Shown here one piece after another: positions 27,752 to 36,524 of a stretch of 64,000 nucleotides of DNA. The DNA comes from an uncultured Alphaproteobacteria bacterium (GTDB taxonomy: Bacteria > Pseudomonadota > Alphaproteobacteria > Micavibrionales > Micavibrionaceae), in assembly GCA_937923625.1 (NCBI GenBank), contig CALDTV010000015.1, positions 62,001 through 126,000 of the forward strand, written 5' to 3'. The notes beneath the pieces were generated by a model. It was given only the letters and a program-made list of their open reading frames with translations, was not told where the DNA came from and searched no databases. The translations under genes were made by a program, and so were the position numbers. Positions within the stretch are counted from its first letter, which is position 1. Each line of letters starts with the position of its first letter.

Positions 27752-28660
27752 ATGAGTAAAGACCTAAAACAATCGACCAATCATATTATGGTGATGGAAC
27801 CAAAAGAATTTTTTGCCAATCCGCAAACCATGGCTACCAATAGCTACCAGCATGAAAATGATAAAGACGCCAAAGAGATACACGCCGGCGCCGTGGCAGA
27901 GTTTCGCGCCATGCGGGATTTACTGGTATCTCATGGTGTGGTGATGACAACAACGTTGGGGCAAAAGGGCTGCCCTGATGATATTTTTTGCAATAACTGG
28001 ATATCAACCCATCAGGGTACGGACGGTCAAGAGAGCCGCATGGTGCTGTATCCGATGTTGGCGGATAACCGTAAAACCGAACGCCGCCCAGAATTGATTA
28101 ATATGCTGCGCCAGACTTATCGCGATGTACAGGATTTTACACCGCATGAACAACATGGCAAAGCGCTGGAAAGTACAGGCGCTATCTGCCTTGATCGTGT
28201 AAATAAGGTTGCTTATCAAACACGCTCTAGCCGTTCCAATGATGAATTGGCGGCAATGTGGTGCAAGATGAATGATTATGAGTGCGTGCCATTTGATACG
28301 GAGCATCGCGGGAAGCCCGTTTATCACGCCGATGTCGTCATGTGGATTGGGACAGAACTAGCCGGAATTTGTAGCGAGTGCTTGGTGCATGATCACGTGC
28401 GGCCAAAGTTAAAAGAGACACATGAAGTAATTGAATTCACCAACGCCCAAATGGAAGCCTTCTGCGGTAATTCATTGGAGGTCGTCGGCGCGAATGGTGA
28501 GCGCATGCTGGTGATGTCAAAAGGAGGCTATGACAGCTTACGGCGAGAGCAAAAAGAAGTCCTTTTGAAGCATTACAAAACCATCATCAACCCCGTAATC
28601 CCCACAATTGAATATTATGGCGGCGGTTCAGCACGCTGTATGCTGTTGGAGCTGTTTTAA
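27752..28660 (+). CDS. ctlX: citrulline utilisation hydrolase CtlX-type / arginine deiminase-related protein
   Basis: A 302-residue member of the guanidino-group-modifying (amidinotransferase) superfamily. The catalytic cysteine is C296 in GGGSARCMLLELF at the very end. The histidine motif YHADVVMWIG and the acid ALESTGAICLDRVNK complete the expected catalytic set. The opening IMVMEPKEFFANPQTMATN is typical of CtlX proteins, which degrade citrulline to ornithine. No ornithine cyclodeaminase is adjacent, so that assignment rests on the family alone. It overlaps the convergent next gene by four bases. Confidence 0.85.
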   Translation: MSKDLKQSTNHIMVMEPKEFFANPQTMATNSYQHENDKDAKEIHAGAVAEFRAMRDLLVSHGVVMTTTLGQKGCPDDIFCNNWISTHQGTDGQESRMVLYPMLADNRKTERRPELINMLRQTYRDVQDFTPHEQHGKALESTGAICLDRVNKVAYQTRSSRSNDELAAMWCKMNDYECVPFDTEHRGKPVYHADVVMWIGTELAGICSECLVHDHVRPKLKETHEVIEFTNAQMEAFCGNSLEVVGANGERMLVMSKGGYDSLRREQKEVLLKHYKTIINPVIPTIEYYGGGSARCMLLELF

Positions 28661-29256
28661 GCGGTCACATCAAACTGCGTGCCGCGTGCGGGGCGGAATG
28701 GGTTTTCGTTCTGCTCTGGGGTTGGCGGGCGCCCTAAAATAATATCCTCATTATTGGGTGTGATATTATTTGTGATGTTGGTTTTTGTTGTGCCTGCTTC
28801 ATCGGTATAACGCTCTGTTAAGCGAAAACTACCATCGTCTTGGCGATCAATAACATTTTCGACGACGGTCACTGCGCCAGAAGCATTTTGTTGTATGACG
28901 GTACGGGTCGAACGATCATCTTGTGTAATGAATTCTTCGGTGCGGATGAACTTACGGCCATTTGCATTTCCAAATTCTTGCGAACGACGGAAACCATTTT
29001 CGAGCGGTTCAATTGTCTCCGCGGTTAAACGGGTTTGTTTCGGGGAAAAGCCCTTTTGTGCATCCTCATTATTATTGTTGATCTGTTGATTGTTTGATAA
29101 ATCAACTTTGTCTAATTGCCTGACAGAATTTTTGGCCTTAATCGGTGGCGCAACGCTACCTGCTGCGTCGGTGGTGCGCGTAGCTGTTGACTTCTTTGTT
29201 TGCACAAGCTGGGTTAACAGCGTGTCAAGGGAGGGTGTGTTATTACGAACGTCCAT
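28657..29256 (-). CDS. uncharacterised hydrophilic 199-residue protein
   Basis: Unrecognised. The protein is polar throughout, rich in Asn, Thr and Gln, with no signal peptide or membrane segment. Residues 1-90 look disordered (poly-Asn NNQQINNNNED). Residues 95-170 contain alternating beta-like sequence (RKFIRTEEFITQDDRSTRTVIQQ, then GAVTVVENVIDRQDDGSFRLTERYTDE) suggesting a small sheet. GAGGAA lies sixteen bases before the ATG, a long spacing. The stop overlaps the convergent ctlX stop by four bases. A structural or secretion-linked role is possible. Confidence 0.6.
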   Translation of the reverse strand: MDVRNNTPSLDTLLTQLVQTKKSTATRTTDAAGSVAPPIKAKNSVRQLDKVDLSNNQQINNNNEDAQKGFSPKQTRLTAETIEPLENGFRRSQEFGNANGRKFIRTEEFITQDDRSTRTVIQQNASGAVTVVENVIDRQDDGSFRLTERYTDEAGTTKTNITNNITPNNEDIILGRPPTPEQNENPFRPARGTQFDVTA

Positions 29257-29519
29257 AGTTTTTCAAATTTCCTCAAGGCGGGCTCACCCGCTGCGTCTTT
29301 CATTTACTTCGGACGCAATAGCGCGCCACAAATTACAATTACACCGCGAAACAAAAACACAATTTGCTTCATCAACATAATCCTGTGGTTAGCGAGCTAT
29401 CCTAGCTGTTTAACGCATGGGAGAAAATACCAGACTGTTCTTGAGAATATTGCTTTTTGGCGTTATTTTCAAGGCCGAAGCAAAGTTTTCGTCTTGTTTA
29501 CCTTGAAATATTTTAAATT

Positions 29520-30440
29520 ATGACAACAAAAACGATATTATCTCATTTTTCATGGCCTGTTTTAATGATTTTTTGCCTCAGTATTTCTGCTGTTGGTACA
29601 AAGATAGGGCATCCCGTTCTTGCATTTAATTTTGCTTATCTATGTTTAGCGCTCAGTTTATTTTTTCTTGAACGAATAATTCCGTTCGAGGAGAAATGGC
29701 AAGAAAATGATGGGCAAACTTTTGCGAATATCGCGCATACCTTGACCAGTAAAGGCGTTGTGCAGGGCTTAATTATTTTTGGCGGTGTGATTGGTATCAC
29801 ATCTTATATTACCCCCGTTGATGAAATAGGTTTTGGAATTTGGCCGCGTGACTGGCCGATGATTATCCAAGTGCTGATGGGGCTTGTTGTAGCGGAATTT
29901 GGCCTTTATTGGGCGCATCGTTTATCCCATGAGATAGGATTTTTATGGCGGTTTCATGCGGTACATCACAGTGTTACGAAATTATGGTTCGTCAATACAG
30001 GGCGGTTTCATTTTATTGATTCACTGCTGAGTATTATTTTGGGGGGTGGCCTTCTTATCGTTGCGGGCGCACCATTGGAAGTAGTCATGTGGTTAAGTGC
30101 GGTGACGGCGTATATTGGCATGTTAACCCATTGTAATGTGGATATGACATTTAAATGGTTGCCTTATATTTTTAATACGCCAAGCTTACACCGATGGCAC
30201 CACAGCAAAAAGTTGGTTGAAGGAAATAGAAATTATGGTGAAAATTTGATGATTTGGGATCATATTTTTGGTACATGGATTAACCCGAATAAACGCCCTT
30301 CGGCAAATATTGGGATCACGGATGATATGCCGTTAAAATTCACGCAGCAACTTGCTTGGCCGTTTAAAAAACCAACAAAGAAATTTTATACAGAGCGTCA
30401 TTTGAAAAAATCCGCCAAATTAAAAGCGGAAAAAATATGA
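29520..30440 (+). CDS. sterol desaturase / fatty acid hydroxylase family protein
   Basis: A 306-residue integral membrane di-iron oxygenase. The histidine clusters are HRLSHE (about 132-137), HAVHHS (about 145-150) and HRWHHS (about 223-228), embedded between four or five hydrophobic segments. Family members hydroxylate or desaturate lipids, such as carotenoids, sterols or fatty acyl chains. The substrate here is unknown; a role in modifying lipid A or membrane lipids would fit its position before GDP-fucose genes but is inference. Its stop overlaps the gmd start by four bases (ATGA). Confidence 0.9.
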   Translation: MTTKTILSHFSWPVLMIFCLSISAVGTKIGHPVLAFNFAYLCLALSLFFLERIIPFEEKWQENDGQTFANIAHTLTSKGVVQGLIIFGGVIGITSYITPVDEIGFGIWPRDWPMIIQVLMGLVVAEFGLYWAHRLSHEIGFLWRFHAVHHSVTKLWFVNTGRFHFIDSLLSIILGGGLLIVAGAPLEVVMWLSAVTAYIGMLTHCNVDMTFKWLPYIFNTPSLHRWHHSKKLVEGNRNYGENLMIWDHIFGTWINPNKRPSANIGITDDMPLKFTQQLAWPFKKPTKKFYTERHLKKSAKLKAEKI

Positions 30441-31465
30441 GCCAAAAAACCGCCCTTATTACCGGTGTAACAGGCCAAGATGGTGCGGTGCTGGCTGATT
30501 TTCTTATTAAAAAAGGATATGTGGTGCATGGCATGCGCGATTATAGCGCTGTACCTGACCAGAGCCGTATCGCGCATTTAGAAGATTTGAAACTACATTA
30601 TGGGGACATGACAGATGGTGGAAATATTTACCGTTTGCTAGAAACAATTAAGCCAGATGAAATTTATAATCTTGCAGCGATGAGTCATGTTCACGTGAGC
30701 TTTGACGTGCCTGAAAGTACCGCAAATATAAACGCGATGGGGCCTTTACGAATTTTAGAAGCAATGCGGACAATGGGCGTTCAAAATGACATGCGGCTTT
30801 ATCAGGCATCAAGCTCCGAAATGTTTGGCCGTGCGCCTGCCCCGCAAAATGAAGACACAAAGTTTGAACCCTGCAGCCCATATGGCACAGCTAAATTATA
30901 CGCTTATTGGAGTGTTCGTAACTATCGCGATGCTTATGGTCTATATGCAGCAAACGGAATTTTATTTAATCACGAAAGTCCATTGCGTGGCGAAGAGTTC
31001 GTCACCCGAAAGATTACCTGTGCCGTGTGTGAAATTGAGGCAGGATTGCGCCAAAAAATAAAATTGGGCAACCTAAATGCTATGAGAGATTGGGGGTATG
31101 CACAAGATTATATGGAAGGCGCATGGCAAATTTTACAACAAGATAGGCCTGATGATTATGTGTTAGCCACGGGTAAGTCTTATACTGTACGCGATTTTGT
31201 GGAGCGTGCCTTTGCGGTGATTGGGAAGCAAATAATTTGGGATGGCGAAGGCATACAAGAGCAAGGCCGTGATAAAATTACAGGAGATATTTTAGTAGAG
31301 ATTGATCCCGCTTTATTCAGGCCAACAGAAGTTCATGCGTTAATTGGCGATGCCTCAAAAGCAAAACGCATTTTAGGCTGGCAACCAAAAATATCTTTTG
31401 ACGATTTGGTCGCAGATATGATGCAAGCAGATCGTATTATGAAACCGCAAATCAATGTCGCCTAA
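30437..31465 (+). CDS. gmd: GDP-mannose 4,6-dehydratase
   Basis: A 342-residue short-chain dehydrogenase/reductase enzyme converting GDP-D-mannose to GDP-4-keto-6-deoxy-D-mannose. The NADP-binding motif GVTGQDG is at residues 10-16; the active-site region is YQASSSEMFG, and YGTAKLYAYW holds the YxxxK pair. NHESPLRGEEFVTRKI and MRDWGYAQDYMEG are family signatures. Length is normal. It overlaps fcl by eleven bases, a two-gene pathway for GDP-L-fucose or related 6-deoxyhexoses for surface glycans. Confidence 0.95.
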   Translation: MSQKTALITGVTGQDGAVLADFLIKKGYVVHGMRDYSAVPDQSRIAHLEDLKLHYGDMTDGGNIYRLLETIKPDEIYNLAAMSHVHVSFDVPESTANINAMGPLRILEAMRTMGVQNDMRLYQASSSEMFGRAPAPQNEDTKFEPCSPYGTAKLYAYWSVRNYRDAYGLYAANGILFNHESPLRGEEFVTRKITCAVCEIEAGLRQKIKLGNLNAMRDWGYAQDYMEGAWQILQQDRPDDYVLATGKSYTVRDFVERAFAVIGKQIIWDGEGIQEQGRDKITGDILVEIDPALFRPTEVHALIGDASKAKRILGWQPKISFDDLVADMMQADRIMKPQINVA

Positions 31466-32408
31466 TTTTTCTTTGAAAAATAAAACTGTTTGGGTTGCGG
31501 GTGAAACAGGCATGGTCGGGCGCGCGATGTTAAGACGTTTGGAAAATGAAGATTGCCGCATTATTTCTGCCCCGCATGCGGCGCTTGACTTAACCAATCA
31601 ACAACAAACATATGGCTGGATTGAAACCTATAATCCCGATGTGATCGTCATGGCAGCGGCAAAAGTGGGGGGAATTGGCGCGAACGCGGCAGCGCCAGCC
31701 AGTTTTTTACATGAGAACGTAGCAATGGCGCAAAACGTTATCCACGGGGCGTATTACGCAAAGGTGCAAAAGCTTATTTACCTAGGGTCTAGTTGTATTT
31801 ATCCCAAAATGGCAACGCAACCCATAAAAGAAGAAGCACTTTTAACAGGCGCGTTAGAGCCAACGAATGAAGGATATGCGTTAGCTAAAATAACAGGGTT
31901 AAAGCTCTGTCAGTTTTATCGCCAGCAATATGGCTGTGATTTCATATCTGTTATGCCAACAAATTTATATGGCGCGTATGATCATTTTGATGAAAATAAG
32001 TCACACGTTATCCCCGCAATAATGATGAAAATTCATATGGCACAAATAGCGCAGAAAGATAATGTTGTTTTATGGGGAACAGGAGCGCCCTTGCGTGAAT
32101 TTTTACATGTCGATGATTTAGCAAAAGCGCTTGTTCATTTATTAAAAAACTATTCTGACGGCGCGCCCATTAATATTGGAAGTGGGCAAGAAATTTCGAT
32201 TGCTGATTTAGCGATGATGTTGAAAGATATTATTGGATATGACGGCATTATAGAATTTGATACGTCAAAACCTGACGGAACGCCGCGTAAATTATTGGAT
32301 TCTTCAAAGATCAATGACTTAGGCTGGAAAGCTCAAACCCTTTTAAAACAGGGGCTTGAGAGGAGTTATGATTGGTTTCAGAAAAACGTCATTGCGAAGG
32401 AGCGATAG
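31455..32408 (+). CDS. fcl: GDP-L-fucose synthase
   Basis: A 317-residue epimerase-reductase that converts GDP-4-keto-6-deoxymannose to GDP-L-fucose. NADP binding is at AGETGMVGRAM (about 15-25), GSSCIYPKMATQPIKEEALLTG is the family mark, and YALAKITGLK carries the catalytic Tyr and Lys. The last six codons before the stop (VIAKER) and the TAG itself come from a family A palindromic repeat inserted at the 3' end, so the natural C-terminus has been replaced. The loss seems small, because the protein is about the usual length. Confidence 0.94.
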   Translation: MSPNFSLKNKTVWVAGETGMVGRAMLRRLENEDCRIISAPHAALDLTNQQQTYGWIETYNPDVIVMAAAKVGGIGANAAAPASFLHENVAMAQNVIHGAYYAKVQKLIYLGSSCIYPKMATQPIKEEALLTGALEPTNEGYALAKITGLKLCQFYRQQYGCDFISVMPTNLYGAYDHFDENKSHVIPAIMMKIHMAQIAQKDNVVLWGTGAPLREFLHVDDLAKALVHLLKNYSDGAPINIGSGQEISIADLAMMLKDIIGYDGIIEFDTSKPDGTPRKLLDSSKINDLGWKAQTLLKQGLERSYDWFQKNVIAKER

Positions 32409-32484
32409 CGACTGCGGCAATCTAGGGATGCTACCTGTAGGCTCTAGATTGCCACGTCAGCCTATCGGCTTCCTTGCAATGACG
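32387..32484. repeat. interspersed palindromic repeat, family A, ending the fcl gene
   Basis: The outer arms start CGTCATTGCGAAGG and end CCTTGCAATGACG, complementary apart from one missing base. Inner arms GGCAATCTAG (32416-32425) and CTAGATTGCC (32444-32453) pair perfectly. The left 38 bases equal the 23526 copy with one substitution. The element begins within the last codons of fcl and supplies its stop (32406-32408), then fills the gap to the M3 peptidase gene. Confidence 0.85.
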
Positions 32485-32491
32485 ATAAAAC

Positions 32492-34537
32492 CTAAGCGGC
32501 TTTATCGTCCAATAATCCTTCACGGCGTAATAACGCATCGGGGTCAGCATCGCGGCCACGGAAATTACGGTAGAGTGTTTCGGGTGGTTCGCTACCGCCT
32601 TTAGACAGAATTTCTTGCTTATATTTTTCTGCCGTTTCGGTGTGGTACAAACCATTTTCTTCAAATAGCTCGAACGTGTCGGCATCGAGAACTTCTGCCC
32701 ATTTATAGCTGTAATATCCTGCGGCATAACCACCTGCAAAAATATGACTAAAGCTGGTCGACATGGGGCCCGCCAGACGATCAAACAAACGACTATCCGC
32801 TGTGGCGTCGTCTTCAAATTTGGCAACGTCTTTAATACTCGCGGGGTCGGCAGTGTGCCAACGCATATCCATCAAGCCAAAGCTAGCTTGACGGAGACCG
32901 CCCATACCAATCATAAAATTTTTGGCGTTATTCACTTTTTCGATCAATTCAGCAGGAATTGTCTCCCCTGTTTCATAATGATGCGCGAATAAATCGAGCG
33001 TTTCTTTTTTGTACGCCCAATTTTCTTGTACTTGTGAGGGGAGTTCCACAAAGTCCCACAGAACACTGGTTCCCGCGTGGGAAGAGTAAGTCACATTCGA
33101 TAAAAGCGCATGAATCGCGTGACCCATTTCATGGAAAAGTGTTGTGACTTCGCCAAAGGTTAATAAGGACGGCGTATCTTTGGTTGGTTTGGTGAAATTA
33201 CAGACAATCGCCACGATTGGCTCTTTTATTTTGCCGCCATGAAGCCCTTGGTCACGATAACTAGTTTTCCATGCGCCTTGTTTCTTGCCACTGCGCGGGT
33301 AAAAATCTGCATAAAGAAGTCCAACAAATTTGTTCTTGTCATGCACTTCATAAGCGGTGACGTCTTTATGCCATGTTGGCACGTTGTCTGCGGCTTTAAA
33401 TTCCAAGCCGAATAGTTTGGTGAAATGGTCAAAAGCACCGTTTAAAACTTTTTCTAATTGGAAGTAAGGGCGCAAATCTTCGCTGGAGTAATCAAATAAT
33501 TTTTGTTTTATTTTTTCGGAATAATAACCAACATCCCATGGTTTTAAATCACCCTCAAACCCTTGCTCATTTGCGAATTTTTGAAGGTCGGCTAAATCTT
33601 TTTCGGCGGAGGGTTTATAAGTTGCTAAAAGCTTTTCTAAGAAACTCATGACGGTTTCTGGTGATTTTGCCATACGGCGCTCCAGCACGTAATCAGCATG
33701 GTTTTTATAGCCCAATAATTGTGCGCGTTCATGGCGTAAACGAATGATGGTGAGGATTGTGTCGCAATTATCATAGTCATCTTTATAGGCACGGCTAGAA
33801 AAAGCGCGCCAGACATGTTCGCGCAATGCGCGGTTATCAGCATAGGTCAGGAAAGGGCCAAAGCTTGGATAATCGAGCGTGAACAGCCATTTTCCGTCAT
33901 ATCCTTTTTCTTCCGCCGCACTAAGGGCGCCCGCCTTCGCGGTATCAGGTAAGCCCGCCAAATCGGCTTCGTTTTCAATCACCAGCTCAAAGGCTTCGGA
34001 GGATTTTTTGGCGTTGTTCATGAATGTTGTGCCAAGGGTCGACATTTCTTGGGAGATTTCACGCAAACGGCTTTTCTTTGTCTCATCCAACAATGCACCG
34101 CCGCGGACAAAACCTATATAGGTGTCTTCGAGCAAAGTAGTTTCTTCAACGTTTAAGCCAAGCGTATCTTTTTGGTCATAGACGGCTTTGACGCGGGCGA
34201 ATAAATCGGCATCAAGCGAAACATCGCTGGAGAATTCCGCATTTAGTGGGCTAATTTCTTCGGCAAGGGCTTCGAGTTTATCTGTCCCTGCGGCAGAGAG
34301 TTGATTGTAGAAAATTGAAGCAATAGTGCCAAGGCGTTGCGAGGCAGATTCTAAAGCGACGATGACGTTTTCAAAGGAGGGGGCTTCGGTGTTGTTCTTA
34401 ATGGCATCAACATTGGCGCGGGCTTCTTTGATGGCGGCTTTTACGGCGGGTAAAAAGTCATCTTCTTTTATTTTATCAAAAGGGGGCGCTTCATAGGGCG
34501 CAGGAGAAGTCTGGAGCAAAATATTATCGTTTGTCAT
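32492..34537 (-). CDS. M3 family oligopeptidase (oligopeptidase A / PrlC-like)
   Basis: A 681-residue cytosolic zinc metallopeptidase that degrades short peptides, including cleaved signal peptides. HEMGH places the zinc ligands H469 and H473 and catalytic E470. The thimet family is also marked by APPFDKIKEDDFLPAVKAA at the start and by FAGGYAAGYYSYKWAEVLDAD near the end. I use the ATG at 34537; another in-frame ATG at 34552 would add five residues, and longer starts would run into the divergent mnmC. Neither start has a clear ribosome site. Confidence 0.92.
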   Translation of the reverse strand: MTNDNILLQTSPAPYEAPPFDKIKEDDFLPAVKAAIKEARANVDAIKNNTEAPSFENVIVALESASQRLGTIASIFYNQLSAAGTDKLEALAEEISPLNAEFSSDVSLDADLFARVKAVYDQKDTLGLNVEETTLLEDTYIGFVRGGALLDETKKSRLREISQEMSTLGTTFMNNAKKSSEAFELVIENEADLAGLPDTAKAGALSAAEEKGYDGKWLFTLDYPSFGPFLTYADNRALREHVWRAFSSRAYKDDYDNCDTILTIIRLRHERAQLLGYKNHADYVLERRMAKSPETVMSFLEKLLATYKPSAEKDLADLQKFANEQGFEGDLKPWDVGYYSEKIKQKLFDYSSEDLRPYFQLEKVLNGAFDHFTKLFGLEFKAADNVPTWHKDVTAYEVHDKNKFVGLLYADFYPRSGKKQGAWKTSYRDQGLHGGKIKEPIVAIVCNFTKPTKDTPSLLTFGEVTTLFHEMGHAIHALLSNVTYSSHAGTSVLWDFVELPSQVQENWAYKKETLDLFAHHYETGETIPAELIEKVNNAKNFMIGMGGLRQASFGLMDMRWHTADPASIKDVAKFEDDATADSRLFDRLAGPMSTSFSHIFAGGYAAGYYSYKWAEVLDADTFELFEENGLYHTETAEKYKQEILSKGGSEPPETLYRNFRGRDADPDALLRREGLLDDKAA

Positions 34538-34591
34538 TTTTGAATCAATCATCACTTTATTGTTAAAGGTGAATTGATTATAACGATTTTT

Positions 34592-36460
34592 ATGAAAGGT
34601 GCACCCCGTTCCACGCAATTTGATGATATTTATTTTTCGGCTGAAAATGGGCTGGAGGAGACAGCGCATGTGTTCTTGCACGGGAATGACTTACCAGCAG
34701 CTTGGCAGGGGCGCGGACAGGGTGAGGGGCAGGAGCAAGACCAATTCACCATTTGTGAGACGGGATTTGGCACAGGGTTAAATTTTTTGAGTGTTTGGAA
34801 GCTTTTTGAAGAAACAGCCGAGGAAACCCAAACGCTTGATTTTATCTCCGTTGAGAAATATCCGTTGAAGGCGGAAGAAATTAAAAATTCTTTGGCGCCA
34901 TGGGCGGAATATTTTGGTCTGCGGATTGATATTTTATTAGAAAAATATCCACTGCGCATTGCAGGCTTTCACCGTGTTAAAATAAATCAACAAATAACGC
35001 TGACATTATTGATTGGGGATGTTGCTGAAGAATTACCGCGTTTGGAGGCATCGGTTGATTGTTGGTTTTTGGATGGTTTTACGCCCGCCAAAAATCCAGA
35101 CATGTGGAATACGGAAGTCTTCGCGCAGATGGCGCGACTGTCGAAAGAAGGGGCTAGCTATGCCACCTATACGGCAGCAGGAGATGTTCGACGTGGGTTA
35201 GCGGCGGCAGGTTTTTCCGTTGAGAAACAAAAAGGATTTGGCCATAAACGCGACATGATCGCGGGGTGTTTTAAAGCTCCTTGTCATTCCGTCTCTAGCG
35301 AAGCGAAACGAAGGAGTCTTGTTTCGTCTCAAGTAAGATCCCTCGGCTACGCTCGGGATGACAAGGTGGAAAACTCTCGGGCTAACAGAAAGAAAATCGC
35401 CATTATCGGCGGTGGCCTCGCGGGGACGGCTTGTGCTTATACGTTGAAACAATATGGCTTTGAGCCTGTTATTTATGAAGCCTCTGATCAGTTAGGCCAT
35501 GGGGCTTCGGGGAATTCGGTGGGGCTTTATAATCCACGTTTTTCAAAATTAAGGGATGATTTATCAAACTTTTTTGCCCCCGCTTATGCGCAATTTGTCA
35601 CAACTGCGAAAGAGGCGGGCGGCGCAGTTGATTATACGCCTTGCGGTGCGCTTCATTTGATGAATACACCAGAAAAGACGGAGCGTTTTATGTCGATGGT
35701 GAATCACTGGCAATGGCATGAGGATCATTTGCGGGTTGTTGACACAAAAGAAGCGAGTGATATTGCAGGGATACCAATTGAATATGAGGCACTTTATTTG
35801 CCTGATTCTGGGTATCTGTCACCAAAAAAACTCTGTGAATTTTATGCGCAAGATGTGGAGGTGCACTTTAACCGACATATAAAAAATGTGAATGAGATAG
35901 ACGCCGATGCGGTGATTTTGGCGTGCGGGGCGGCGGTGAAAAATTTTGATAGCTTAACGTGGTTACCGATTGAGTCCGTACGCGGACAAATTTCGGCGTT
36001 ACAAGAAACCGCGCATAGCCGTGATTTAAAATGCGATATTCATTATGGTGGGTACGTGACACCTTCGCGCGAGGGCGTGCATATGACGGGATCAACATTT
36101 GAAAAATGGATTGATCATTTGGATGTTTTAGAAAAAGATCATGGGCGTAACATCAATACGCTGCAAAAAAATATTACGTTTTTAAAAAATGAGGATTTTA
36201 AGGCCGTATCAGGTCGTGCAGGAATGCGCGCCGCAACCAATGATCGCTTTCCTGTGGTTGGTGTTGTCCCTAATAGCTCTAATACTTATGTTTCGACAGC
36301 TTTCGGGTCGCACGGCTTGGTGGGGAGCATTGCGGGAGCGCAGTATTTAGCGGATTTATTGCGCGGGCACGCATCTTGTATGCCGAGCAAAACCGCCTAT
36401 GCGCTATCACCGCAGCGTTTTATTGACCGTGCCGCTAAAAAAGGCCATGCTTTGGTTTAG
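34592..36460 (+). CDS. mnmC: bifunctional tRNA mnm5s2U methyltransferase / FAD oxidoreductase MnmC
   Basis: A 622-residue enzyme finishing the mnm5s2U34 wobble modification. The C-terminal FAD domain removes carboxymethyl from cmnm5s2U and the N-terminal domain methylates nm5s2U. The methyltransferase part (1-229) has FDDIYFSAENGLEETAHVFL, GFGTGLNFL and LDGFTPAKNPDMW. The oxidase starts near residue 265 with IAIIGGGLAGTACAY. Between them, residues 230-258 are encoded by a palindromic element inserted in frame; the resulting peptide is polar and basic. An upstream TTG at 34574 is in frame, but the ATG is preferred. Confidence 0.93.
   Translation: MKGAPRSTQFDDIYFSAENGLEETAHVFLHGNDLPAAWQGRGQGEGQEQDQFTICETGFGTGLNFLSVWKLFEETAEETQTLDFISVEKYPLKAEEIKNSLAPWAEYFGLRIDILLEKYPLRIAGFHRVKINQQITLTLLIGDVAEELPRLEASVDCWFLDGFTPAKNPDMWNTEVFAQMARLSKEGASYATYTAAGDVRRGLAAAGFSVEKQKGFGHKRDMIAGCFKAPCHSVSSEAKRRSLVSSQVRSLGYARDDKVENSRANRKKIAIIGGGLAGTACAYTLKQYGFEPVIYEASDQLGHGASGNSVGLYNPRFSKLRDDLSNFFAPAYAQFVTTAKEAGGAVDYTPCGALHLMNTPEKTERFMSMVNHWQWHEDHLRVVDTKEASDIAGIPIEYEALYLPDSGYLSPKKLCEFYAQDVEVHFNRHIKNVNEIDADAVILACGAAVKNFDSLTWLPIESVRGQISALQETAHSRDLKCDIHYGGYVTPSREGVHMTGSTFEKWIDHLDVLEKDHGRNINTLQKNITFLKNEDFKAVSGRAGMRAATNDRFPVVGVVPNSSNTYVSTAFGSHGLVGSIAGAQYLADLLRGHASCMPSKTAYALSPQRFIDRAAKKGHALV
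35279..35366. repeat. palindromic element (family B) in frame inside mnmC
   Basis: The terminal arms CCTTGTCATTCC (35279-35290) and GGGATGACAAGG (35355-35366) are complementary except for one base. Inner pairs GAAAC/GTTTC and ATCCC/GGGAT give nested hairpins. The whole element is translated, as codons 230 to about 259 of mnmC, exactly at the boundary between the two enzyme domains. Confidence 0.85.
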
Positions 36461-36524
36461 GGGTATAATATCCTATGTTTCTACATCATTAATTATTGAG
36501 TGTCGCTGTAAGCGGATATTTATT

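Noticed and set aside
32431-32826. 131-residue frame across the repeat and the M3 peptidase gene
   Set aside because: It is out of frame with the conserved peptidase C-terminus and runs into the palindromic repeat.
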